64,000 nt of DNA from DATGJX01 sp963830545 (GTDB taxonomy: Bacteria > Vulcanimicrobiota > Vulcanimicrobiia > Vulcanimicrobiales > Vulcanimicrobiaceae), in the NCBI GenBank assembly GCA_963830545.1, contig CAWHMK010000001.1, positions 2,418,001 to 2,482,000 on the forward strand, in the 5' to 3' direction. Under the pieces are notes generated by a model. That model did no database searches, was not told the origin of the DNA, and saw only the letters and a program-made list of their open reading frames with translations. Both the position numbers and the translations under genes were made by a program. Shown in pieces: positions 35,810-45,232 of the stretch. How positions within the stretch are numbered: the stretch's first letter is position 1; each line of letters starts with the position of its first letter.

Positions 35810-37028
35810 CGAAGTATCCGGCGACGGTCAGCACGATGAGTGCACCGAACGTCACCAGCGAAACCCACGCCATCGCTTTCGCGTAATCCGGATGTCCTGA
35901 CGGCAGCGCAAACTTGTCGGCCGCAAACGCCGACTCAAGCTGCAGCGCGTTTGCCGAAATCAAATTTCCGAGCTGATAGGTAAAACCGGGAAACGTTCCG
36001 CGCACGGAACCCGGAGAAATTTCGTTCAGGTGTGCGGGGACGACCCCCCACGCGCCCTGCACCGCGATCTGCATGAGAAATCCACCGGCGCCGAGCAGCA
36101 CGGCCGTTTGGCTGAACGCCCACAGCGGAATCAACAGGATGCCCAATACGGCGCACGTGACGATCACGTTCCGCCGGCCCCAGCGCTGCGAGAGCCACCC
36201 GAAGAGTGCGCCGCCCGCAATCGCGCCGACGTTCATGATCGCCGTCAGTGTGCCCACGAGAGCCGGCCTGAACCCGTGCTGAAGCGAAAGAAACGTCGGA
36301 TAGAGATCCTGCGTGCCGTGCGACATGTAGTTGAAAGCAGCCATGAACAAAATCGCGTAGATGAAGAGCGGCCATTGCCGGGTGAAAGCGCGGAGCAGCG
36401 GGTGCGGTCCGGCGGCAAGCTTCTGCGCTTGACCGGCAATCCACGCCGGTGATTCCGGCACGTTCTTGCGAATGTAGAAGATGAGCAGCGCCGGCAGAAC
36501 GCCGATGACGAACATTCCCCGCCAGCCGACGTGCACGTACAGAACAGCCAGAACGATGGCCGCAATCAAATAGCCGACGGCGTAGCCTTCTTGCAGGATG
36601 CCCGAGAAAAGGCCGCGCTTTGCCGCCGGGAGCGATTCCATCGCGAGCGCGGCGCCAAGCCCCCATTCGCCGCCCATGGCGACGCCGTAGAACGCGCGCA
36701 AGACGATGAACACGCCCAGGTTCGGTGAAAACGCCGTCGCCAGTTCCAACACGGAATACAAGCCGACGTCGATCATCAGCGGAATGCGCCGTCCGTATTT
36801 GTCCGCGATCCATCCGAATAGCAGCGCGCCCAGCGGGCGAAGCATGAGCGTAATCGTCACCGCGACGGCAACGTCTTTTACGCCTGCATGAAAATCTTTG
36901 GCGATGTGCGGAACGGTGACGATGACCAGGAAAAAATCGAAAGCGTCGAGCGTCCAGCCCAGGAAGCTCGCTAGGAACGTTCTCTTTTGCTGCGGATCCA
37001 GACCGCGCAGCGCGCCCGGCGTGCTCAT
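35775..37028 (-). CDS. MFS transporter, metabolite:H+ symporter type
   Basis: Transporter of 417 residues with twelve helices and the motifs LGWTLDAFDFFLVIV in helix 1 and GWIADKYGRR after helix 2. It belongs to the sialate/aromatic-acid/shikimate group of proton symporters. The ATG at 37028 starts at the typical MSTPG...LDPQQKRTFLASF; the frame upstream runs into the PadR promoter region and was discarded. It is divergent from padR, and the palindrome at 37096-37109 lies between them, so PadR may control both. Confidence 0.85.
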   Translation of the reverse strand: MSTPGALRGLDPQQKRTFLASFLGWTLDAFDFFLVIVTVPHIAKDFHAGVKDVAVAVTITLMLRPLGALLFGWIADKYGRRIPLMIDVGLYSVLELATAFSPNLGVFIVLRAFYGVAMGGEWGLGAALAMESLPAAKRGLFSGILQEGYAVGYLIAAIVLAVLYVHVGWRGMFVIGVLPALLIFYIRKNVPESPAWIAGQAQKLAAGPHPLLRAFTRQWPLFIYAILFMAAFNYMSHGTQDLYPTFLSLQHGFRPALVGTLTAIMNVGAIAGGALFGWLSQRWGRRNVIVTCAVLGILLIPLWAFSQTAVLLGAGGFLMQIAVQGAWGVVPAHLNEISPGSVRGTFPGFTYQLGNLISANALQLESAFAADKFALPSGHPDYAKAMAWVSLVTFGALIVLTVAGYFVTPERREHDFV

Positions 37029-37095
37029 TCCGGTTGCTGCGTGGAGCAACTGCGCGGGCCCTCCTTGCGCCGCGCGCTTGACCGATAGATGATAA

Positions 37096-37109
37096 TCCGA
37101 TATATTGGA
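37096..37109. promoter_or_regulatory. Candidate PadR operator palindrome
   Basis: TCCGATATATTGGA is a near-perfect inverted repeat (12 of 14 positions match their complement) around an ATATAT core. It lies between the divergent MFS and padR genes, 29 bases before the padR ATG, where a repressor site would overlap the promoter. Confidence 0.45.
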
Positions 37110-37137
37110 ATGCAAACTAGCGCGGGAGGTATCGATC

Positions 37138-37416
37138 ATGGCGCGCGATCCGCGTACCGCACTGCCGCTCAATCCACGAGCATTTTACATTTTACTCGCG
37201 CTCGCAAGCGAGGAGAGCCACGGCTACGCGATTGCGAAAAGCGTCGAAGCCGCGACCGGCGGCGTCGTTCGGCTCACCGCCGGAACGCTGTATCCGCTGA
37301 TTCGGCAGATGCTCGCCGACGGCTGGATCGCCGAGTGCGGCGCGGGCCGCGATCAAGACCCGCGAAGGCGCATGTATCGCCTAACGCCCTGGGGCACGCG
37401 GATTGCTCAAGACTGA
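37138..37416 (+). CDS. PadR-family transcriptional regulator
   Basis: Winged-helix regulator of 92 residues with the PadR core: FYILLALASEESHGYAI, then GTLYPLIRQMLADGWI, then DPRRRMYRLTPWG. The usual C-terminal dimerisation helix is short or missing. A strong GGGAGGT lies eight bases before the ATG, so this gene is not leaderless. It is followed 69 bases later by an ADOP permease; PadR-ADOP pairs are common in Acidobacteria and relatives, where PadR is thought to repress the permease. Confidence 0.87.
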   Translation: MARDPRTALPLNPRAFYILLALASEESHGYAIAKSVEAATGGVVRLTAGTLYPLIRQMLADGWIAECGAGRDQDPRRRMYRLTPWGTRIAQD

Positions 37417-37485
37417 AGCGATGCGCTTGGCGCAAGCGGTGCACATGGCTTCGCGCCTTCGTTTGCTTCCCGCCGGGGCTTTGCC

Positions 37486-40016
37486 GTGAATCCCTGGATC
37501 CGCCGGTTTTTTGCGTTGATGCTGTTCGCGTATCCGCGCGATTTCCGCGAGCAGTACCGTGCGTCGATGCACGAGCACTTGGAATTCGAAGCAGCGGACT
37601 GGCGAAGCGCGGGCAGAACGGCGGCTGACATTCTGAGCACTGCGTTCGTCATGCGCGTGGAAAATAGTTGGCGCGACCTTACGTACGCCGTGCGAATGAA
37701 CGTCCGCGCGCCGCTTTTCACGGCGGTGATCGTTGCGGCCATCGCGCTGTCCATCGCCGCGAATGCGGTCGTGTTTGCGCTGCTCGACGCGGTATTGCTC
37801 AAGCCGCTCCCGTTTGCGAATGCCGGAGGGGTGGGACTGCTTTGGCAGCAGCCGGAGCATCGAAGCACGCAGGTGTTTTCGACGCTCGGCACGCAGCAAG
37901 TCGAGGGCATTGCGAACGCATCCACGGCATTCTCGTCGGTCACGGCAACGATGTCGCAGGACACGGTTTCGGGCTCGAGCGGTTCCCTCGAACGAACGCA
38001 AGTCCTGAGCAATTACTTCCGGACGCTGGGCGTGCATCCGGCGCTCGGATCGTTCTTCACGCGCAGTTCATCCGATAACGCTGCCGTGATCTCCTATCCG
38101 CTGTGGCGCTCGACCTACGGCGGCAATGCGGGCGCACTCGGAAAAGTTTTGATGCTCGACCGGAAAGCGTACACGATCGTCGGCGTTGCGCCGGCCGGTA
38201 TGCTCGACCCGAGCTACGGAAATCTTGCGCATAGTGATGTGTGGACTCAGATTCCGAAGGCGCAAGCGGGCGATAACGAGTTCGCGGTCTTCCCAATCGT
38301 CAGATTGAAAGACGGCGTGACGTGGCAGGCGGCGCAAGCCGATTTGGCGCGCGTTCAACGCAACCTCAAGGGCGGCGCGGCCCCGTTTCCCGGCAGTGCG
38401 TTTTTCATCGGCCCGTTGTCCGACGCGATCTTCACCGGAGCGCGATCGTTTCTTTGGATGGTCTTTGCCGCGGTCACCGGCGTGCTGCTGATCGCCTGCG
38501 CGAACGTGGCGAATCTCTTGCTGGTGCGCGGCGCCAAACGGGAGGGGGAATTCGCGGTGAGAAGCGCGGTCGGCGCTTCCTCGCGGCGGATCGCCTCGCA
38601 GGTCTTTATCGAAGCGCTGCTGCTGGCCGCAGCCGGCGCCGGCATCGGCCTCGCCCTCGCCTGGGGCGTTCTTCCGTGGGCCAGAGCGTCGATTCCGGGC
38701 GACTTTCCACGCTTGCAAACGGCGCAAATCGACGTGCGCGTCCTGCTCTACGTCTGCGCCCTCCTTCTCGGCGTCACGTTGCTGACGGGGATGATCCCGG
38801 CATACAAGCCTCGCCAAAAGAAACGTCAACGCGATCCCGGTGCGCGCTTGCGGGCCCTCCTCGTCGTGGTCGAAGTCGCGCTTGCGTTCGCGCTCACGAC
38901 GGGTTTCGGGCTGCTGCTGCACAGTTTCGTTTCCATGACCAGCGTGCCGCTCGGGTTTTCGCCGCAAAACGTTTACGCGGCAAGCGTGGTGCCGAACCAT
39001 AACGAGCTGCTGACGATGCGCGGTTCGATGCCGAAAGCGGTCTCGGTCAATGCGATTCTGCGCCGCATCCGCGCCGTACCGGGCGTCGAGCAGGTAGCGG
39101 TTTCGACGGGGATTCCGTTCGAAAACAGTTTCGAGATGACGTTCTTGTTGCCGAGCGGATGGAACGGCGAACCGCATACTCCTCCGACGCCCATTGCGGC
39201 CGCGCAGGTCGGCGCTTCCTATTTTGCGCTGATGGGCATTCCGCTGATTGCGGGGCGGCCGTTCGCCACTGCCGATTTCCAGGGCACGACGTCAAACATT
39301 ATGGTGAATCAGGCATTTGTCCGCGCGTACTTTCCCAACGGGAGCGCCGTCGGCAAAACCATGCTCGTACAGGCGAAGCAGCGATGGCGCATTGCCGGTG
39401 TCGTCGCAGACACGCGCAGTTCGCTCAAGCAACTCGCCGTGCCGCAAATGTATCTGCCGTTCAACGCCGGATTCGGCCCCTACTACGGCTTTGCCATCCG
39501 CGTCGCAAAGCCGGTGCCGTCGCTGGCTTTGCAGATTTCGGCAATTTTGCGGCGGACGCAGCCCGGCAGCGGAGCGGTTTTCGTACGGTCTATGGACGAT
39601 TTGATTGCCGCCGATGCTGCCGGGACGCGCACGAGCGTCGACTGCTGGGCGCGCTCGCCGCGGTTGCGCTCTTGCTCGGGCTTTGCGGAATCTACAGCGT
39701 CGTAGCGTACGGAACGGAACGCCGGTTCCACGAGATCGGAATTCGAGTTGCGGTAGGAGCGCGCCCCGAGCAGATCGTCTCGCTCATCCTGCGCAGCGCG
39801 CTGCTGCAAGCGATTACCGGCGTTGTGGCCGGCGTCATCTTGTGCGCGTTGACGACCCGATTGCTCGCAGCCGAACTCTACCAGACCTCGCCCTTGGATC
39901 CGCCAACGCTAGTTGCCGTGACGGCGGTGATGATCGCGTGCACGGCAACCGCTGCGCTGGTTCCCGCGTGCCGCGCGGCTTCGGCGCGACCCGCATCGAC
40001 TCTGCGTTACGAATGA
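37486..40016 (+). CDS. ADOP-type (MacB/FtsX-like) ABC permease (frame disrupted near 39615-39640)
   Basis: Duplicated permease of about 843 residues read across one frame change. It has a cytoplasmic N-terminal domain (RRFFALMLFAYPRDFRE), a first helix (FTAVIVAAIALSIAANAVVF), a MacB-PCD domain, FtsX helices, a second PCD domain and a final FtsX block (RRLLGALAAVALLLG ... RPASTLRYE). The first frame ends at 39705. The last block is in another frame, so one base appears to be missing near 39615-39640. ADOP permeases have no dedicated ATPase in their operons. A GTG start is used. The conserved C-terminal half makes a sequence error more likely than true decay. Confidence 0.8.
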
Positions 40017-40025
40017 GATCCGGTG

Positions 40026-40799
40026 CTACGGCGTCGCGTCCGCGAAGCTCGTGGCGTAGAAGACGCCGTGCAGCCAGTAGCCGTTCGCGACGACCGCGCG
40101 TCCGACGGCGACGTTGCCGGTGCTTTGCGCGTTGAGCGCCGGCTGGTCGTTGATTGCAACGGATCCGGTCGATTGCTGGAGCGTGACTTGGTTGCCGTTC
40201 ACGCTCGTGATCGTTCCGCTCAGACTATCGGGAGTACGCGTGAATGCGCCGAAGTCCGAAGCGTCGGCCGGAACATTGTCCGCGCCGGCCGTTCCGGCGT
40301 CGGCAATCGTCGTTGCGTAGAACGTTCCGCCGTGCCAGTATCCGCTCGCGACGATGTCGCGCCCTACTGCAACGCTGCCGGTGAGTTTGCGATTGAGCGC
40401 CGGCTGATCGTTGATGACGATCGAATCGCCGCCGCGGTGCACGGTCACCAAATGCCCGCTTACCGCGCCGATGGTTCCTCGAACGACGCCGCGCAAGCGT
40501 CCTTCCGGACCGTACAAGACATTCGCATCCGCGAAGCTCGTTGCGTAAAACGTTCCGTTCTGCCAGTAGCCGGTGGCCGCGACCTGACGCCCTGCGGCGA
40601 CATTTCCGGTCATGCGATTGTCGAGCGCCGGCTGATCGTTGACGACGATCGTTCCGGTGCTCTGTTGTATCGTTACCAGATTGCCGCTGACCGACGTGAT
40701 CGTCCCCCGGATGACGCGAGGCGTCGTGGTTTGCGCTGCGGCCGGCGCCATTACTCCGAGGAACGCTGCAGCGGCGAGATACGCGTAGATAGTTCGCAT
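40026..40799 (-). CDS. Secreted protein with three tandem DUF5666-like repeats
   Basis: Exported protein of 257 residues: signal peptide (about 1-22), then three repeats of about 65-75 residues. Each repeat has a GTI-x-SV-x-G-x-VT strand, the constant NDQPAL, a GNVAVGR-type turn and GYW ... FYAT-x-ADA at the end. The pattern resembles small beta-barrel DUF5666 domains. Function unknown; a surface or periplasmic binding protein is likely. Transcription has a TTATAG hexamer and an AAGGAG before the ATG, so it is not leaderless. Confidence 0.72.
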   Translation of the reverse strand: MRTIYAYLAAAAFLGVMAPAAAQTTTPRVIRGTITSVSGNLVTIQQSTGTIVVNDQPALDNRMTGNVAAGRQVAATGYWQNGTFYATSFADANVLYGPEGRLRGVVRGTIGAVSGHLVTVHRGGDSIVINDQPALNRKLTGSVAVGRDIVASGYWHGGTFYATTIADAGTAGADNVPADASDFGAFTRTPDSLSGTITSVNGNQVTLQQSTGSVAINDQPALNAQSTGNVAVGRAVVANGYWLHGVFYATSFADATP

Positions 40800-40885
40800 C
40801 GAGATCGGCTCCTTGTTGGATTTGGGATGCCGCTATAACGTACCGAAAAAAGCCTCGGTTCATGGCGACCGAGCCCACGAAAGCA

Positions 40886-42118
40886 TTACCGTTCTTCCGG
40901 CGGCTTGGTCCGGCGGAAGAACTTCCAGTAGAGCGCCGCGTTCGCTAGTTGCAGTGTGGCCGCCACCTCGAGCATCGCCCCAATCCACAACGAATGCAGC
41001 ATGAATCCCGCAATGGACGGACCCACCATGCTGGCGAACTGCGAGGGTACGTTCGATATGCTCGCCACGCGCGAGCGTTCGTGGGGTGAAACGATCCCCA
41101 TGACGTACGACTGGCGCACCGGAAGTGTCACGCTGTTGACGACCACGCGTACGAGAAACACAGCGCCGGCAAGCCACAGCGTGGGCATGAGCGGGAGGAT
41201 TGCGAGCAGCGCGCAGGATGCGACGCGCAAACTCACGACCGTTCGAACCGCGCCGCCGATCGTTTCGACCACGCGCCCCACCAGCGAATACGAAGCAATC
41301 GCGCAAAATCCGATCACCATGTAGATCGTGCCGATCTGATTCGCCGGCGCATGGTAACGCAAATGAAACCACAGCACGAGCATGGGACCGAGAAAGCCGA
41401 CGGCTAGCCCGTTGGTGGCATTGGTCAGCATGAAGCGCAGTACGATCCCGCGCGTGCGTTTGGAGAGGGGCGCGTTCGTTCCGGAGCGTCTCGCTGGTGC
41501 GGCGCCGCCGTGTTCCGCGGACTCGCGTATCGGAATTACCGAGAGAAGAAGAAGCACGGAAGCTGCGCTTGCCGTCAAGTAGATCACGTGATACACGCTG
41601 ACGTACGTCAACAAAAAGCCGAACGCGCCGCCGATCGCTCCAATCATGGAAAATGCTGCGAATACGCGCGTTCGCGCATGCGGATCGACGTGCTCGGCAA
41701 CCAGCGCTTGTTCCGCGGAATAGAACGGGCCGAATGCGCCGCCCGACGCGGGGCCACCGCCGCGTCCGATGGTGCCCAGCGCTCCCGCAATCGCGAGCGT
41801 CCAAAACGGCATGTCGAAATAAAATGCGAGGGCCGCGATTGCACTGAGTACACTGAAGATCGCCAGAACGTTTTTGCGGCCGAAACGATCGCTTACGAAG
41901 CCGGCGCCTAATCCGAGCAATCCGCTCCCGCTCGCCCACACTGTTACGAGTACGCCCACTTCGGCCGCGCTTGCGCCGCGTCCGAGCAAATAGATGGGCG
42001 TAATCACGCCCAGATATGCTTGGTTGAAACTGCGCAGCATGCGCCCCAGCGAAAGAAACCGCAGCGAAGCGGAACCCGCCAGAACTCCGTAGGCGTTCGT
42101 GCCGCGAGCTTCGGACAA
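40886..42118 (-). CDS. MFS transporter
   Basis: Transporter of about 410 residues with twelve helices. Recognisable are GLGAGFVSDRFGRKN after helix 2 and VRVVVNSVTLPVRQSYVMG in the second half, a pattern seen in multidrug/sugar efflux members. The C-terminal tail is basic. Start is a TTG at 42118, twelve bases after the lipoprotein stop, so it is probably the third gene of the thrS-lipoprotein-MFS run. Substrate unknown. Confidence 0.8.
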   Translation of the reverse strand: MSEARGTNAYGVLAGSASLRFLSLGRMLRSFNQAYLGVITPIYLLGRGASAAEVGVLVTVWASGSGLLGLGAGFVSDRFGRKNVLAIFSVLSAIAALAFYFDMPFWTLAIAGALGTIGRGGGPASGGAFGPFYSAEQALVAEHVDPHARTRVFAAFSMIGAIGGAFGFLLTYVSVYHVIYLTASAASVLLLLSVIPIRESAEHGGAAPARRSGTNAPLSKRTRGIVLRFMLTNATNGLAVGFLGPMLVLWFHLRYHAPANQIGTIYMVIGFCAIASYSLVGRVVETIGGAVRTVVSLRVASCALLAILPLMPTLWLAGAVFLVRVVVNSVTLPVRQSYVMGIVSPHERSRVASISNVPSQFASMVGPSIAGFMLHSLWIGAMLEVAATLQLANAALYWKFFRRTKPPEER

Positions 42119-42129
42119 CTCGCGGTGTG

Positions 42130-43068
42130 CTATTCGTCCGGAGTGGGTGAGCCGGCGGGCGTTGCGCTTACTGCGGGCGTGGGAGTTGGACTCGAACTCG
42201 CACTTGCACTTGATGGCGGTGACGCGGACACGGATGCCGTTGGTTTGTCGTCTCCGTACAGCACCAGCGTGTACGTACTGCCCTTGGCGATCGTCATCTT
42301 GGGCGGCTTGAATGAAAACGTGAGCGTCGTATCGTTGATCTTCGAATCGTCGAACGTCCAGATCGGCTTGTAGTCCACGCCTTTCTTGTGCTTGCTCACT
42401 TGAAACAGCTGTAAAGCGAAACCGCGTCCATCAATCTGCGCCTTCGGCAGCGTGAATTGTGCGTTCGCCCATCCGTCGAGCGGGAAATCGCCGTTCGTCG
42501 ATAGCTGCACCATCATCAGCGCCACGGTGTCCAACGTGTTCACAGGAATGTGCACCATCTTCGGCGCGTCGCTCGGAGGAGCTTGCGCGAGCAGCGTAAT
42601 CGTTGCGGGTGTGGGGCTTGGAGAAGCACTTTTCGACGCGTTCGCGCTCGGACTCGGTGTCGCAGTGGGCGTCGCGCTGGGACTCGGCGAGGGCGATGGC
42701 GTCGCCGTCTTCTTACTCTTCGCGCCTTTCGGAGTCGCCGATGGCGCGGGCGTCGGCGCGGGGAGATTGAAGCTGAGCGTGCACGCATACCCTTCCGGCA
42801 GCTGTCCGCACGGGAATCCCTTTTGCGCGTCGTCGATCGCATAACTCGCGCTGACATCCGCGCCGGGGCTTGCCGATTCCGTCGGGTGTGCGATCGGCAA
42901 TCCGTTCTGATCCGTTTGCGGCAACGGCGTACCACCGACCGGCGGCAGCCCGCCGCCGGGTTCCGGCATGTTCGTGCCCGTCGAGAAGTTTCCGGAGCAT
43001 GCGCTCAGCAAAAGTGCAGCAGCCATCAGCGCGGCGGCGCCGCGAGGTGTGCTTCGACGGTGGTTCAC
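42130..43068 (-). CDS. Lipoprotein with Pro/Ser/Thr-rich linkers
   Basis: Secreted protein of 312 residues: lipoprotein signal (MAAALLLSACSG, lipobox cysteine about residue 25), a PT/PS-rich linker (about 108-160), a globular domain of about 110 residues (MVHIPVNTLDTVALMM ... MTIAKGSTYTLVLYG), and a second Pro/Ser/Thr-rich tail. No family recognised. The GTG overlaps the true thrS stop as GTGA. Because thrS has a frame disruption, a naive reading fuses the two into one 951-residue frame; they are separate genes. Confidence 0.75.
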   Translation of the reverse strand: MNHRRSTPRGAAALMAAALLLSACSGNFSTGTNMPEPGGGLPPVGGTPLPQTDQNGLPIAHPTESASPGADVSASYAIDDAQKGFPCGQLPEGYACTLSFNLPAPTPAPSATPKGAKSKKTATPSPSPSPSATPTATPSPSANASKSASPSPTPATITLLAQAPPSDAPKMVHIPVNTLDTVALMMVQLSTNGDFPLDGWANAQFTLPKAQIDGRGFALQLFQVSKHKKGVDYKPIWTFDDSKINDTTLTFSFKPPKMTIAKGSTYTLVLYGDDKPTASVSASPPSSASASSSPTPTPAVSATPAGSPTPDE

Positions 43069-44811
43069 TGTTTCGACTCGACCTTTTCTTGCAGTTCGGC
43101 GGCGAAGTCGTCCACCGGCACGGTACGCTTTGCTTCGTTGCCTCGTTCGTTCACGTTGATGGTACCTTCCGCAGGCTTCTTGTTTCCCCACCACGAGGAT
43201 GTACGGAACCTTTTGCGTTTTCCAGTGGCGGATTTTATAACCGAGCTTTTCATTCGATTCGTCGAGCTCCACGCGAAAGCCCCGACCGCGCAGCGCGTCG
43301 CGAACTTGTCTTCCGTATTCGATTTGATGTTCGGAAATCGGCGTGACGACTGCTTGAACCGGCGCCAGCCATGCGGGGAAGTTACCGCCGTAATGCTCCA
43401 GGAGGATGCCGAAGAAGCGTTCCATCGATCCGGCCAGTGCCCGGTGAATCATGACTGGTCTTTCGTCGGCTTCCGGACCGCGATATTTTAGGTCGAATCG
43501 CTCGGGCAGAACGAAATCGACTTGCACCGTCCCCAACTGCCACTTCCGCCCGATTGCATCGCGCACCATGACGTCGAGCTTCGGACCGTAAAATGCACCG
43601 CCGCCTTCATCGAGGACGTACGGCAGCGCACGGCTTTCCAGCGCCTTGCGTATCGCCGCTTCGCCGACGGGATCGGTCTGGCCGCGTAGGTGCGGCTCGC
43701 GGGTTGATAGTGCGTATTCGAATTCCGCAAAACCGAACGCATTCATCAGCCGCACTGCTTCGTCGAGCGTCTGCTCGAATTCGGCTTGCAATCCATCCGC
43801 GGTGCAAAATAGATGTGCGTCGTCCTGCGTAAATCCGCGCACACGCGTCAGACCGTGCAGCACGCCGCTGCGCTCGAACCGGTACACCGTGCCGAATTCG
43901 GAATACCTCAAGGGCAGCTCGCGATAGCTGCGCAGGCGGCTCTTGTAGATCAAAATGTGGCCGGGGCAATTCATCGGCTTGAGACGAAAGCGCTGTTCCT
44001 CGACCTCGAGCGGCCCGAACATGTTCTCGGAATAGTTTTCCAAGTGTCCGGAAATGCCGTACAGTTTCTCGCTGACGATGTGCGGCGTGTATACCGGCTC
44101 GTAACCGCGTTCGCGGAGGCCATCGCGGATGAAATTCTCGACGATGCCGCGGACGATCGCTCCCTTCGGATGCCAAAAGATGAGGCCGCCGCCGGCCTCT
44201 TCCTCGATCGAGAAGAGATCGAGCTCTTGTCCGAGCTTGCGGTGATCTCGCTTGGCCGCCTCGTCGAGCTGATGCAGATATGCCGCGAGTTCTTCTTGGC
44301 AGTACCATGCCGTGCCGTAGATGCGCTGCAGCATGACGTTGTGCTCGTCGCCACGCCAGTACGCGCCCGCGACGTTCATCAATTTGAGCGCGCCGATCTC
44401 TCCCGTGGTATGCGCGTGGCCGCCGCGGCACAAATCCGTGAAATTGCCGATCGTATACAGCGTGATCGGCTCGCCCTCGGGAATTTGCTCGGCCAATTCG
44501 ACTTTATACGGGTTGTCCGAAAAGCGCTCGACGGCTTGCTCGCGAGTCACGCGCTCGCCCGTCATTTCGTAGTTCGCCGCCACGATCTCGTTCATGCGCT
44601 GCTCGAGACGCTCGAGGTCTTCGGGCGTGAACGGCTGCTCGCGGTCGAAGTCGTAATAGAAGCCGCTCTCGATGGCCGGGCCAATCGTCGGCTTGGCGTC
44701 CGGAAACAGATCCTGAACGGCGTAAGCCAGCACGTGCGCAGCCGTGTGGCGCAGTTCGGGCAAGGTGGCGCGATGCTCGGTCGTGGTCACGGTCCAGCCT
44801 TTTTTGCCCAT
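43065..44811 (-). CDS. thrS: Threonyl-tRNA synthetase (frame disrupted at 43186-43189)
   Basis: Charges tRNA-Thr. About 582 residues: an editing domain with the HTAAHVLAYA and CRGGH zinc-type motifs, a catalytic class II core (KPMNCPGHILIYKSRLRSYR, RVRGFTQDDAHLFC, MIHRALAGSMERFFGI) and an anticodon-binding domain. The usual N-terminal TGS domain is absent. Near the end the frame breaks in a run of four C (43186-43189); removing one base gives VVGNKKPAEGTINVNERG and a natural end whose TGA overlaps the lipoprotein GTG. A single extra base in a homopolymer of an essential gene points to sequence error. ATG 44811 is used; GTG 44790 is possible. Confidence 0.92.
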
Positions 44812-44946
44812 AGGCGGGGAACGGCCTTCGGAGATGCGGCCGCGCCCGTCGTCCTGCGTGCTTGGTGCGTTCGCTCGGGGCCTGGGAAGAATTAGCATAA
44901 GCAGCCCTGGCACCACGGTTTGCTGCGGAGGCATAAGAACCCGAAA

Positions 44947-45207
44947 ATGGCACGAACATTGCGGACCCGCAGTGGCGCCGCCCAATTGTCGCCGGAAATC
45001 GGCGGCACGGCGAACGCGCTAAAGTTTTCCATCAATCTTTCAGCGGAGGTCGGAGCAGAGCTTCGACGCATCGCGTTCGAGGAGCGCCTGAGCGAGAGTT
45101 CGATCATCGAAATATCTTTGCGGCAGCTGTTTCGAAAAGTCGCATCCGATCGGCTCGGCGTGTTTTTGAAGCAGAACGGCGCATGCTTACGAAGGCGCTC
45201 CGGCTGA
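44947..45207 (+). CDS. Ribbon-helix-helix (CopG-like) small protein
   Basis: Protein of 86 residues. The middle part ALKFSINLSAEVGAELRRI, continuing FEERLSESSIIEISLRQLF, has the strand-helix-helix pattern of RHH DNA-binding proteins, with a basic N-terminal arm. It is divergent from thrS and has no toxin-like neighbour, so an antitoxin role is not supported. It may be a small regulator. The ATG at 44947 is chosen from the family core. Confidence 0.6.
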   Translation: MARTLRTRSGAAQLSPEIGGTANALKFSINLSAEVGAELRRIAFEERLSESSIIEISLRQLFRKVASDRLGVFLKQNGACLRRRSG

Positions 45208-45220
45208 CCAGCATTCCGGG

Positions 45221-45226
45221 TACACT
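45221..45226 (+). promoter_or_regulatory. -10-like hexamer TACACT, leaderless start
   Basis: TACACT, then six bases, then the ATG at 45233; no Shine-Dalgarno in between. It marks the start of the SDR-aldo/keto reductase transcription unit. Confidence 0.45.
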
Positions 45227-45232
45227 CCCTCA

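Noticed and set aside
42130..44985. A single 951-residue ThrRS-lipoprotein fusion
   Set aside because: Explained by one extra base in a CCCC run; two genes with a GTGA overlap fit both families.
44947..45207. Antitoxin of a toxin-antitoxin pair
   Set aside because: RHH fold only; no small toxin-like gene is adjacent on either side.
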